Source: Kribbella capetownensis (GTDB lineage: Bacteria; Actinomycetota; Actinomycetes; Propionibacteriales; Kribbellaceae). Taken from it: 64,000 nucleotides of DNA. The DNA is taken from assembly GCF_004331485.1 (NCBI RefSeq), contig NZ_SJKD01000013.1:105121-169120 (forward strand). The letters run 5' to 3'. Positions 7,619 to 15,169 of the stretch are shown piece by piece. Positions within the stretch are counted from its first letter, which is position 1. Each line of letters begins with the position of its first letter. Under the pieces are notes generated by a model that worked only from the letters and a program-made list of their open reading frames with translations, searched no databases and was not told the DNA's origin. Made by a program: the position numbers and the translations under genes.

Positions 7619-8317
7619 CTAGAGGGGTTGGGAGAGGGCTTCTAGGTGGGATTGCCAGTGGGGGGCTTGGGAGTTGGGGAGGGGGTCTATGGCGGAGTCG
7701 GACCAGGCGTGGATGGGGCGGATGCCGTGCAGGGCGTTGACGAGCCAGGCCTCGGTGGTGTTCTGGAGCTCGGTCGGGGTGATGGGGTGTTCGGAGACGG
7801 GCGTGCCTTGGGCGGTGGCGACGCGGCGGAGGAGTTGGGCGGTCACGGACGGCAGGAGCGGGCGGTCGGGCGGTGGGAAGCAGAGCGTGTCGTCCTCCCA
7901 CCAGGCGAGAGCCGAGTAGGCGGCCTCCAGCACGGTGCCGTCCTGGTCGAGCAGGAGGATCTCGTCGGCACGATGCGCGGCGGACTCCTTCAGCTTGCCC
8001 AGCAGCTCCAGGTCAGGGCCCTTGACCCGCGGCTCGGTGCGTGGATCCGGACCCTCGAGTACGGCGACCCGGAGGCGGCCGCCGGTCGGCGGAGCGGGCC
8101 GGCGCTGAACCGCCAGCTCACCCGACTCGTGCAGCTCGAACCTGGGAAACCAGCGACCGAAACCCGGCAACCGGCCGACCTGTTTGTCCCAGTACGCCGA
8201 CGCATCCACCCCCGCCGCAGCACACGACCCGACGAACCGCTCCCGGTGCAGCTCGATCCCCCGAACCTTGCTATCAGCAACCAAGAACGAGTCCGCCACC
8301 CGCAGACCACCACTCAT
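7619..8317 (-). CDS. pabC: Aminotransferase class IV, probable 4-amino-4-deoxychorismate lyase
   Basis: 232 residues. Fold-type IV PLP enzyme features are visible: ADSFLVADSKVRGIELHRERF near the start, the segment DEILLLDQDGTVLEAAYSALAWW, TAQLLRRVATAQG, and ELQNTTEAWLVNALHGIRPI near the end. The start ATG at 8317 overlaps the stop of pabB (ATGA), and this coupling is the main reason to assign PabC: the lyase cleaves aminodeoxychorismate, made by PabB, into p-aminobenzoate and pyruvate for folate. The PLP lysine is not confidently located; HRERF sits where other members have H(V)xR(L/F). A branched-chain or D-amino acid aminotransferase is the alternative. Confidence 0.75.
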   Translation of the reverse strand: MSGGLRVADSFLVADSKVRGIELHRERFVGSCAAAGVDASAYWDKQVGRLPGFGRWFPRFELHESGELAVQRRPAPPTGGRLRVAVLEGPDPRTEPRVKGPDLELLGKLKESAAHRADEILLLDQDGTVLEAAYSALAWWEDDTLCFPPPDRPLLPSVTAQLLRRVATAQGTPVSEHPITPTELQNTTEAWLVNALHGIRPIHAWSDSAIDPLPNSQAPHWQSHLEALSQPL

Positions 8318-9702
8318 GTCCCCCACCCTTCGGCCGCGGCGTTCCCGCCCACGGCTGCCATTGCCTTCAGCACCATTTCGTCGTACTCCGCGACCGGGTC
8401 GGAGTCGAGCACGATCGCACCCCCCGCGCCTACTACCGTTCCGTCCGGCGTCAGTACCGCCGTACGGATCACCACACTCAGATCCGCCCGCCCGTCCACG
8501 GTCAGATAGCCGAGCACACCCGAGTACACGCCACGGGCACTCGACTCCAACGAGTCCAGAATCTCCATCGTGCGGATCTTCGGCGCGCCCGTCATCGATC
8601 CCGGCGGGAAGCACGCCTGGACCGCGTCGATCGCACTCACCCCGGAGCGCAACCGGCCGCGGACCGTGGTGACGAGTTGATGGACGGTCCGGTAGCTCTC
8701 GACCTGCATCAGCTGCGGCACGTGCACCGTGCCTGGCTGGCTGACCCGGCCGAGGTCGTTGCGGATCAGGTCGACGATCATCAGATTCTCGGCCCGGGTC
8801 TTCTCGTCCTCGGCCAGCGCCTTCGCCGCCAACTGGTCCTGCGCCGGGTCCGAATCCCGCGGCGCGGTCCCCTTGATCGGGCGGCACTCGGCCCACCCGT
8901 CCGCGTCCACGGTCATGAACCGTTCCGGCGACGAGCTGGCCACCGCCAGATCGCCGTACCGGAGGAAGGCGGCGTACGGCGCCGGGTTGGTCGCCCGCTG
9001 CCAGCGGAAGAACTCGAACGGGTCGGGTACGGACGGCAGGCGGACCCGGTTGGTCAGGCAGATCTCGTACGTCTCCCCCGCCTCCAGCGCCGCCATGCAC
9101 GCCTCGATCCCGGCCAGGTACGTCGGCCGGTCCTGCTCGAGATGCGCCTCGAGGTCGAGCCGCGCGATCGCCGGTACGCCGTCGCCGGCCATCCACCAGT
9201 CCGACGCGGTCCGCACCGCCCGGTCCAGCCACCCCGCGCCCGCGTCTCGTTCGTCGACGGCGACGAGGTACGTGATGTCCCGGTCGTGGTCGATCACGAC
9301 GAACCGGTTCGCCCAGATCCACAGCGCGTCCGGTGTCGGCGCCTCATGCGCCGCGACTCCCCCGGTCAGCGCCTTGAGCTCGTAACCGAAGTACCCGACG
9401 TACCCACCGTTGAAGAGTCCGGTCAGCTCGTCCGGTACGGCGTCCAGCCGGCCGGCCTTCTCCGCCAGCCGCTCGCCCAGCTCAACGAACACATCGCCAT
9501 CGGCGGCATCCCGGACGACAACCTCGGCGTCGGGCCCGGCCGTCGTACCGAGCACGGAGACACGTCGTATCGCCCGGTCCGTCAGGCTGCCGTCGAGCCA
9601 GAACGCAACAGGTTCTTCGGCCAGCAGCTCGCGGTAGACAGTCTCTCCGTCGAGCGCCCGGTCGACCGTCCGGACGGACCAGCTCAGCGCACCCACAGGC
9701 AC
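8314..9702 (-). CDS. pabB: Aminodeoxychorismate synthase component I
   Basis: 462 residues, the normal length of a stand-alone chorismate-binding PabB. The catalytic block ECRPIKGTAPR carries Lys277 in the PIKGT motif that separates PabB from anthranilate synthase (PIAGT). Downstream are ENLMIVDLIRNDLGRV and CFPPGSMTGAPKIRTMEI, the standard chorismate-site motifs. It aminates chorismate using ammonia from a PabA glutaminase, which is not fused here and not found nearby. It is translationally coupled to pabC. Folate pathway, cytoplasmic. Confidence 0.92.
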   Translation of the reverse strand: MPVGALSWSVRTVDRALDGETVYRELLAEEPVAFWLDGSLTDRAIRRVSVLGTTAGPDAEVVVRDAADGDVFVELGERLAEKAGRLDAVPDELTGLFNGGYVGYFGYELKALTGGVAAHEAPTPDALWIWANRFVVIDHDRDITYLVAVDERDAGAGWLDRAVRTASDWWMAGDGVPAIARLDLEAHLEQDRPTYLAGIEACMAALEAGETYEICLTNRVRLPSVPDPFEFFRWQRATNPAPYAAFLRYGDLAVASSSPERFMTVDADGWAECRPIKGTAPRDSDPAQDQLAAKALAEDEKTRAENLMIVDLIRNDLGRVSQPGTVHVPQLMQVESYRTVHQLVTTVRGRLRSGVSAIDAVQACFPPGSMTGAPKIRTMEILDSLESSARGVYSGVLGYLTVDGRADLSVVIRTAVLTPDGTVVGAGGAIVLDSDPVAEYDEMVLKAMAAVGGNAAAEGWGT

Positions 9703-9741
9703 ACGCTACCTACCTGCGGGCGGATCCACGCCCCTTGATCG

Positions 9742-10518
9742 TCAGGCGGTCAGAGCGAGCTTGGTGCGCATGGCTGTGATCCGGCGGATCGGGATCGCGA
9801 CCTCGAGGCCGTCCTTCGACTCCGCGCGGTCCGCCAGCCATCCGGCCGCGGTGTCGCGACGGGCATCCGGCGTACCGGGAAGGTACAGCGCGTTCACCAG
9901 ACGGTGGGCGTCGTCGCGGCTGCGGATCATGTAGACGTACCGCTCCCGCTGGCTCTCCATCACGTCGAACCCGGCGTGGTGGAGCTGGTCCTTGAGCTCG
10001 GTGATCTCGCCACCGGCCGGGAACTGCGGGGTCGATCGCAGCCGCGTGGTCAGACCGCTCAGCGTGCGGATGTCACCGCGGCGGAGCGGTCGTACGGCGG
10101 GCACGATCGCGGCCAGGACACCGCCGCGACGCAGTACCCGGGCCGCCTCGGCCAGGACCGCCGGCAGCGGCTGCAGCACCATCAGGCCCATCGAGCAGGT
10201 GACGACGTCGAACACCTCGTTCGCGAACGGCAGGTGCAACGCGTCGGACTGCACCCGTGGACCGGGCGCACCGGCCAGCTGAGCCGGGTTGTTGTCGACG
10301 CCGACGACCCAGTGGCCGTGCAGCTCGCGGGAGACCGGCCCGTTGCCGCAGGCCAGGTCGAGGACGCGCCGCGCCTCGCCGGAGACGGCGCGAACCAACC
10401 AGCGGTACGGCGTGTGGTCGCCGGCCACCGCGCGGGAGAGCAGGGCTTCGGTGCTACCCGGAGTCGCGGTGTGGAACTCGCGCAGGTACTCGGGCCAGTC
10501 GATCAGATTCTCGGACAT
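9742..10518 (-). CDS. Class I SAM-dependent methyltransferase
   Basis: 258 residues. Motif I is RVLDLACGNGPVSREL near residue 50, the acidic end of motif II is VVGVDNNPAQL, and motif IV/post-I regions are DALHLPFANEVFDVVTCSMGLMVLQPLPAVLAEAARVLRRGGVLAAIVP, typical of the Methyltransf_11 group. Substrate unknown; small-molecule or quinone-type methylation is usual for this architecture. It stands alone between pabB and ideR, and an 8-bp inverted repeat (10540-10547 with 10574-10581) lies just upstream of it. Confidence 0.85.
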   Translation of the reverse strand: MSENLIDWPEYLREFHTATPGSTEALLSRAVAGDHTPYRWLVRAVSGEARRVLDLACGNGPVSRELHGHWVVGVDNNPAQLAGAPGPRVQSDALHLPFANEVFDVVTCSMGLMVLQPLPAVLAEAARVLRRGGVLAAIVPAVRPLRRGDIRTLSGLTTRLRSTPQFPAGGEITELKDQLHHAGFDVMESQRERYVYMIRSRDDAHRLVNALYLPGTPDARRDTAAGWLADRAESKDGLEVAIPIRRITAMRTKLALTA

Positions 10519-10600
10519 CGCGCAGTGAGGCTACCTCGTGACCACCCGCCGTACACCATCGAGCGCACAGCGTGGGTGGTCTCTTAATACAGCTTTGAAC

Positions 10601-11305
10601 TCAGACCCGGCTGACGAAGATGTGGCCGGCGGTCTCGTCGCTGATCACGCCGCCCGCCTCGCGGCTGCCGACCAGGACACCCTCGGAGTCCATTGTCGAA
10701 TCGACCTCGCGGCCCGGCAGCGCGCCGGCCCGGCGCAGTACGGCCATCGCGCCGTCGTCGGTCTGGACCGGCTCGGCGATCCGGCGGACCAGCACCCGGA
10801 CACTCTCGCCGGTGGACGCGTCGAGCACCTTGTCCAGCGGCTCGACGCCGATCCGGAAGTCCTCGATCCCGCTCGCCCGGCCGCTGGTCTCCAGCTCCTC
10901 CAGACCCGGGATCGGGTTCCCGTACGGCGACTCGGTCGGGTTGTTCAGGATCTTGAGCAACCGCAGCTCCACCGCGTCGCTCATCACGTGCTCCCAGCGG
11001 CAGGCCTCCGCGTGCACGTCCTCCCACTCCAGCCCGATCACGTCGACCAGCAGCCGCTCGGCCAGCCGGTGCTTGCGCATCACCCGGACCGCCTGCTTCC
11101 GGCCGACGTCGGTGAGCTCCAGGTGGCGGTCGCCCTCCACCTTGATCAGCCCGTCGCGCTCCATCCGGGCGACTGTCTGGCTGACCGTCGGACCGGACTG
11201 GTGCAGGCGTTCGGCGATCCGCGCGCGCAGCGGCAGGATCCCCTCTTCCTCCAGCTCGTAGACGGTCCGCAAGTACATCTCGGTGGTATCGATCAGCTCG
11301 CTCAC
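10601..11305 (-). CDS. ideR: Iron-dependent repressor IdeR (DtxR family)
   Basis: 234 residues from GTG 11305. That start is supported because it places every metal ligand of the IdeR family at its canonical number: Met10, Cys102, Glu105 and His106 (site 2), and His79, Glu83 and His98 (site 1). The N-terminal winged helix (RIAERLHQSGPTVSQTVARM) binds DNA, the middle dimerises, and the C-terminal 80 residues form the SH3-like domain. Fe(II)-loaded IdeR represses iron uptake. An IdeR-like box lies 20 bp upstream, suggesting autoregulation, and two such boxes lie before efeUOB at 53.4 kb. An ATG at 11314 is an alternative start. Confidence 0.95.
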   Translation of the reverse strand: MSELIDTTEMYLRTVYELEEEGILPLRARIAERLHQSGPTVSQTVARMERDGLIKVEGDRHLELTDVGRKQAVRVMRKHRLAERLLVDVIGLEWEDVHAEACRWEHVMSDAVELRLLKILNNPTESPYGNPIPGLEELETSGRASGIEDFRIGVEPLDKVLDASTGESVRVLVRRIAEPVQTDDGAMAVLRRAGALPGREVDSTMDSEGVLVGSREAGGVISDETAGHIFVSRV

Positions 11306-11324
11306 GACAACCATTCTCACCTAT

Positions 11325-11343
11325 GTAGGCAAGCCTGACCGAA
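11325..11343. promoter_or_regulatory. IdeR/DtxR-like box between ideR and the photolyase gene
   Basis: GTAGGCAAGCCTGACCGAA matches 14 of 19 positions of the IdeR consensus TTAGGTTAGSCTAACCTAA. It is 20 bp upstream of the ideR start and 60 bp upstream of the photolyase start, so either gene or both could be controlled. Confidence 0.5.
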
Positions 11344-11402
11344 TTCCCGGTGAACACGCGGATCGAGTAGGTCATCAGCGCAACTGCACGCAGGATGGAC
11401 CG

Positions 11403-12689
11403 ATGGCGCCTGCGGTGATGTGGTTCCGGCGGGACCTCCGGCTGACCGATAATCCTGCGCTGCTTGACGCAGTCGCCGCGGGTGACGGCCGGGTGCTCGG
11501 CCTGTTCGTGCTCGACCCGCAACTGTGGGACCGCGCGGGTGATCCACGCCGTGAGCAGTTGACGGCGTCGTTGCGGCAGCTCTCCGATTCCATTGGCGGC
11601 CGGCTCGTCGTACGACGGGGTGATCCGGCAACCGTCGTACCGGCGTCGGCCGAGGAGATCGGCGCGGCCAGTGTCCACATCAGCGCGGACTACGGCCCTT
11701 ACGGACAGCGCCGGGACAAAGAAGTTGAAGCCTCATTGAAGTGTCCGCTGGTGGCGACCGGATCGCCGTACGCGATCGCTCCCGGGCGCATCCTGAATCA
11801 GCAGAATCGCCCGTACCAGGTGTTCACGCCGTACTTCCGTGCCTGGCTCGAGCACGGCTGGCGTCGCCCGGTCGCTGCGCCGGCGAACGTCAGGTGGCTC
11901 GAGGCAGGTGGTGAGGATCTTCCGAAGAGCACCCTGGGCAGCGCCGCGCTCGACCAGTGGCAGGAGTACCTCGACGACGTCGCGCGGTACGACGACGAGC
12001 GGGATCGGCCGGATCTCGACAGCACCTCACGGATGTCGATTCCGTTGAAGTACGGCGAGATCCACCCGCGCACCATGCTCGCCGACCTGGCGCGCAAACG
12101 CAGTCAGGGCGCGGAGGCCTATCGTCGCCAGCTCGCCTGGCGCGAGTTCTGCGCGGATCTGCTCGCGCGGTATCCCGATGCCGCCTGGAAGCCACTACGG
12201 CCTGAGTTCGAGCGGATGGAGTACGACGAACCCGGCGCGCTGTTCGATGCGTGGCGCGAAGGCCGGACCGGGTATCCGTTCGTCGATGCCGGGATGCGGC
12301 AGCTCGCCGAGACCGGCTTTCTGCACAACCGGGTGCGGATGGTGGTCGCGTCGTTCCTGGTCAAGGACCTGCATGTGCATTGGAAGTTCGGCGCCCGCTG
12401 GTTCATGCGATCGCTGCGTGACGGCGACCTCGCGTCGAACTCGCTGAACTGGCAGTGGGTGGCCGGCTGCGGAGCCGACGCGGCGCCGTACTTCCGGATC
12501 TTCAACCCGGTCGGCCAGGGCAAGAAGTTCGATCCCGACGGCGAGTACGTCCGCCGCTGGGTGCCCGAGCTGCGCGATCTCGACGCCAGCGCGGTCCACG
12601 AACCGTGGAAGCACGGCTACCCCGATCCGGTCGTCGACCACGCCGAAGCCCGCCGCGAGGCACTCCGCCGGTACGACGCCATCCGCTGA
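11403..12689 (+). CDS. phr: Deoxyribodipyrimidine photolyase (class I, cryptochrome/photolyase family)
   Basis: 428 residues. The N-terminal alpha/beta antenna domain opens PAVMWFRRDLRLTDNPAL. The C-terminal helical FAD domain contains the conserved segments KYGEIHPRT, RQLAWREFCADLL, GYPFVDAGMRQLAETGFLHNRVRMVVASFLVKDL and NSLNWQWVAGCGADAAPYFRIFNP, with the tryptophans used in electron transfer and dimer contact. It uses light to split cyclobutane pyrimidine dimers. The ATG at 11403 was chosen because family homology begins at once after it; the frame is open upstream. Divergent from ideR. Confidence 0.93.
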   Translation: MAPAVMWFRRDLRLTDNPALLDAVAAGDGRVLGLFVLDPQLWDRAGDPRREQLTASLRQLSDSIGGRLVVRRGDPATVVPASAEEIGAASVHISADYGPYGQRRDKEVEASLKCPLVATGSPYAIAPGRILNQQNRPYQVFTPYFRAWLEHGWRRPVAAPANVRWLEAGGEDLPKSTLGSAALDQWQEYLDDVARYDDERDRPDLDSTSRMSIPLKYGEIHPRTMLADLARKRSQGAEAYRRQLAWREFCADLLARYPDAAWKPLRPEFERMEYDEPGALFDAWREGRTGYPFVDAGMRQLAETGFLHNRVRMVVASFLVKDLHVHWKFGARWFMRSLRDGDLASNSLNWQWVAGCGADAAPYFRIFNPVGQGKKFDPDGEYVRRWVPELRDLDASAVHEPWKHGYPDPVVDHAEARREALRRYDAIR

Positions 12690-12701
12690 TCCCCGGATCT
12701 C

Positions 12702-12786
12702 CGCCACTCACCAACCACTCAGTGCCCGCCGCCACCCGCTCACCGCCGGTCGAACCCGGCGAGTGAGCAGGGGTTGGTGAGTGGCG
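12702..12786. repeat. Nested palindromic element after phr
   Basis: Perfect 15-bp outer arms (12702-12716 and 12772-12786) enclose an inner stem, GCTCAC-c-GCCGG pairing with CCGGC-ga-GTGAGC (12738-12749 and 12756-12768). No T-run follows. It can act as a terminator for phr, or be a copy of a dispersed palindromic repeat. Confidence 0.6.
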
Positions 12787-12799
12787 CACGTCCGCACCC

Positions 12800-12842
12800 T
12801 TGACGCCCACCTCACCCATACATCTATAGTGCTAGGTAACTA
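12800..12842 (+). promoter_or_regulatory. Promoter and candidate operator of the second GntR-ABC operon
   Basis: -35 TTGACG (12800-12805), 19-bp spacer, -10 TATAGT (12825-12830). A TAGT-N8-ACTA element (12827-12842) overlaps the -10 and the start point, a suitable position for the YtrA-type regulator encoded immediately downstream. The leader would be only 7 nt to ATG 12844 or about 25 nt to ATG 12862. Confidence 0.55.
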
Positions 12843-12861
12843 GATGAATGGGGTTTGGTTG

Positions 12862-13254
12862 ATGATCGAGTTCCATCTGGACGGGCGGTCGGGGGTGTCG
12901 CCGTACCAGCAGATCGTCCAGCAGGTCCGGAACGCGCTGCGCCTCGGACTGCTGCGCAAGGGCGACCAGTTGCCGACGGTGAAGGACGTCGTCGCGGCGC
13001 TGGCGATCAACCCGAACACGGTGCTCAAGGCGTACCGCGAGCTGGAGCACGAAGGCCTGGTGCAGGCCCGGCCGGGACGCGGCACGTTCGTGACCCGGAC
13101 GCTGACCGACAACACGCTGGCCGCGCACGGCCCGCTGCGGCAGGACCTGCGCCGCTGGCTGGCGAAGGCACGCAAGGCCGGCCTCGACGACGAGAGCATC
13201 GAGGCGTTGTTCCTGACGACCTTTCGGTCCGCCGCTCTGGAGGACTTAGCATGA
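12862..13254 (+). CDS. GntR-family regulator, YtrA subfamily (second cassette)
   Basis: 130 residues from ATG 12862 (ATG 12844 in the same frame adds six residues and is possible). The winged helix-turn-helix includes SPYQQIVQQVRNALRLGLLRKGDQLPTVKDVVAALAINPNTVLKAYRELEHEGLVQARPGRGTF in outline, followed by a short helical tail of about 50 residues, as in YtrA. It is the first gene of a regulator-ATPase-permease operon joined by ATGA overlaps, and should repress that operon. It is a distant relative of the regulator at 5193-5555; their candidate operators differ in sequence. Confidence 0.88.
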   Translation: MIEFHLDGRSGVSPYQQIVQQVRNALRLGLLRKGDQLPTVKDVVAALAINPNTVLKAYRELEHEGLVQARPGRGTFVTRTLTDNTLAAHGPLRQDLRRWLAKARKAGLDDESIEALFLTTFRSAALEDLA

Positions 13255-14132
13255 CCCCCGTCCTGCAGGCTCGCGGCCTGGGTAAGAAGTACGGCCGGCG
13301 CTGGGCGCTGACCGACTGCGATCTGGAAGTGCCGGCCGGACACGTCGTGGGGCTCGTCGGCCCGAACGGCGCCGGCAAGAGCACGCTGCTCAACCTGTCC
13401 GTCGGGATGCTCACGCCGAGCGCCGGATCCGTCGAGGTGCTGGGCGGGCCGCCCGGCGCACAGCAGGCCAAGGTCGGGTACGTCGCTCAGGACGCGCCGA
13501 CGTACGCCCGGTTGAGCGTCGCCGACCACCTGAAGCTCGGTGCGAAACTCAATCCCGGCTGGGACCACGCCGTGGCCCGGCGGATCCAGCGACTCGGGCT
13601 GGACCCGAAGCAGAAGGCCGGCAAGCTGTCCGGCGGCCAGCGAGCCCAGCTCGCGCTCACTCTCGGCCTGGCCAAGCGGCCCGACCTGCTGATCCTCGAC
13701 GAACCAGTTGCCGCGCTCGACCCGCTGGCCCGGCGCGAGTTCCTGCAGGACCTGATGGAGGCTGTCGCCGAGCAGGAGCTCAGCGTCGTGCTGTCCTCGC
13801 ACCTGGTCTCCGATGTGGAGCGTTCCTGCGACTTCGTGATCGTGCTGGTCGACTCGCGGGTCCAGGTCAGCGGCGAGATCGACACCCTGCTGGCGACGCA
13901 CTTCCGGCTGACCGGTCCACGCCGCGCCGCCAAGGATCTGCCTGGCGATCAGCACGTGGTGACCGAGAGCCACACCGACGTGCAGTCGACGTTCCTGATC
14001 CGGACCGAGAAGCCGATCCTCGATCCGGCCTGGACCGTCACCCAACTCACCCTCGAGGACCTGGTACTGGCGTACATGGCCAGCAGCGTCCCCGCTCAAC
14101 CCGAACGTCCGGTCCTGGAGGTGCAGCGATGA
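13251..14132 (+). CDS. ABC transporter ATP-binding protein (second cassette)
   Basis: 293 residues. Walker A is GPNGAGKST at 37-45, the Q-loop follows in VGYVAQDAPTY, the signature is LSGGQRAQLALTLGLAKRPD, Walker B is LLILDEP and the H-loop is SSHLVSDVER. The C-terminal 80 residues are an accessory domain. ATG 13251 overlaps the regulator stop and its own stop overlaps the permease ATG, so the three proteins are produced together. The signature motif is canonical, unlike the ATPase at 4270-5193. A drug, peptide or envelope-stress export role is inferred from the YtrA context. Confidence 0.9.
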   Translation: MTPVLQARGLGKKYGRRWALTDCDLEVPAGHVVGLVGPNGAGKSTLLNLSVGMLTPSAGSVEVLGGPPGAQQAKVGYVAQDAPTYARLSVADHLKLGAKLNPGWDHAVARRIQRLGLDPKQKAGKLSGGQRAQLALTLGLAKRPDLLILDEPVAALDPLARREFLQDLMEAVAEQELSVVLSSHLVSDVERSCDFVIVLVDSRVQVSGEIDTLLATHFRLTGPRRAAKDLPGDQHVVTESHTDVQSTFLIRTEKPILDPAWTVTQLTLEDLVLAYMASSVPAQPERPVLEVQR

Positions 14133-15169
14133 TTTGGCTGACCTGGCGGCAGTTCCGCGTCCAGTTCCTCGTGGTCGCGTCCGTGCTCGCCGCGGCCGCG
14201 GTCGTCCTGGCGGTGACCGGCCCCGGCCTGCTCGACGACTACCACCGCCTGGCCGACGACTTCATCGCGAATCTCGGCTTCGAGCGCCTCAACCCGGTGC
14301 TGTACAACGCCGGGCAGGTCCTGCTGTACGCCGTTCCGCCGGTGATCGGCGCGTTCTGGGGCGCACCCCTGATCGCCCGCGAACTGGAGACCGGCACCCA
14401 CCGGCTGGTGTGGAGCCAGAGCGTCTCGCGGTGGCGCTGGCTGGCCACCAAGGTCGGATTCACCGGACTCGCCGCGATCGGGATCACCGCCCTGCTGAGC
14501 CTGGCGGTCACCTGGTGGTCAGACCCGATCGACGACGCGATCAACGCCGGCCAGCAGTCGAACAGCTACCTGCCGCGGATGTTCCCGCCGGTCTTCGGCG
14601 CCCGCGGTCTGGTCCCGATCGGGTACGCCGCCTTCGCCTTCGCGCTCGGGGTCGCGATCGGGCTCGTCGTCCGGCGTACTGTCGTCGCCCTCGCGATCAC
14701 GCTGGCCGCGGTGATCCTGGTGCAGGTCCTCACCCCGACCTTGATCCGGCCGCACCTGATGGCGCCGACGGAGACCTATCTGACCGTCAGCCTGGACAAC
14801 ATTCGTGGCTTCATGCTGACCGGGGACGGCAATCCTCCAACAGTGAAGCAGATCGAGGTGGCGAGCGGGTCAGTCGGCGCCTGGAAACTGTCCGACCGCA
14901 CCGTGGACAAGGCCGGCAACACAGTGGGCACGCTGCCGAGCTGGGTGATCGGGTGCGAGCCTGGACCGCCCAATCAGACCGCCGCCGAGCGACCGGAAGC
15001 GGCCGCTTGCTTCCAACGGATGGCGGACGAGGGCTACCGGCAGCACATCAAGTACTTCGATGCGGACAGGTTCTGGGCGCTGCAGTGGCGTGAGTTCGGG
15101 CTGTTCTTGCTGCTGGCGCTGGGACTGACCGGGTTCAGCTTCTGGCGGATCCGCCGCGACCTGTCCTGA
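14129..15169 (+). CDS. ABC transporter permease (second cassette)
   Basis: 346 residues with an N-terminal membrane segment (FLVVASVLAAAAVVLAVTGPGLL), several more through residue 200 (AVPPVIGAFWGAPLIARELETGTHRLVWSQ is the typical ABC-2 cytoplasmic turn), a long extracytoplasmic section of about 100 residues, and a last segment near the end (FGLFLLLALGLTGFSFW). The region RELETGTHRLVWSQSVSR is characteristic of ABC-2 type permeases in actinobacterial YtrA operons. Its 3' end overlaps the convergent permease gene by 35 bp. Confidence 0.8.
   Translation: MIWLTWRQFRVQFLVVASVLAAAAVVLAVTGPGLLDDYHRLADDFIANLGFERLNPVLYNAGQVLLYAVPPVIGAFWGAPLIARELETGTHRLVWSQSVSRWRWLATKVGFTGLAAIGITALLSLAVTWWSDPIDDAINAGQQSNSYLPRMFPPVFGARGLVPIGYAAFAFALGVAIGLVVRRTVVALAITLAAVILVQVLTPTLIRPHLMAPTETYLTVSLDNIRGFMLTGDGNPPTVKQIEVASGSVGAWKLSDRTVDKAGNTVGTLPSWVIGCEPGPPNQTAAERPEAAACFQRMADEGYRQHIKYFDADRFWALQWREFGLFLLLALGLTGFSFWRIRRDLS

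Noticed and set aside
10540..10581. Terminator between ideR and the methyltransferase gene
   Set aside because: The 8-bp inverted repeat has a 26-base loop and no T-run on the relevant strand, so it is noted only in passing.
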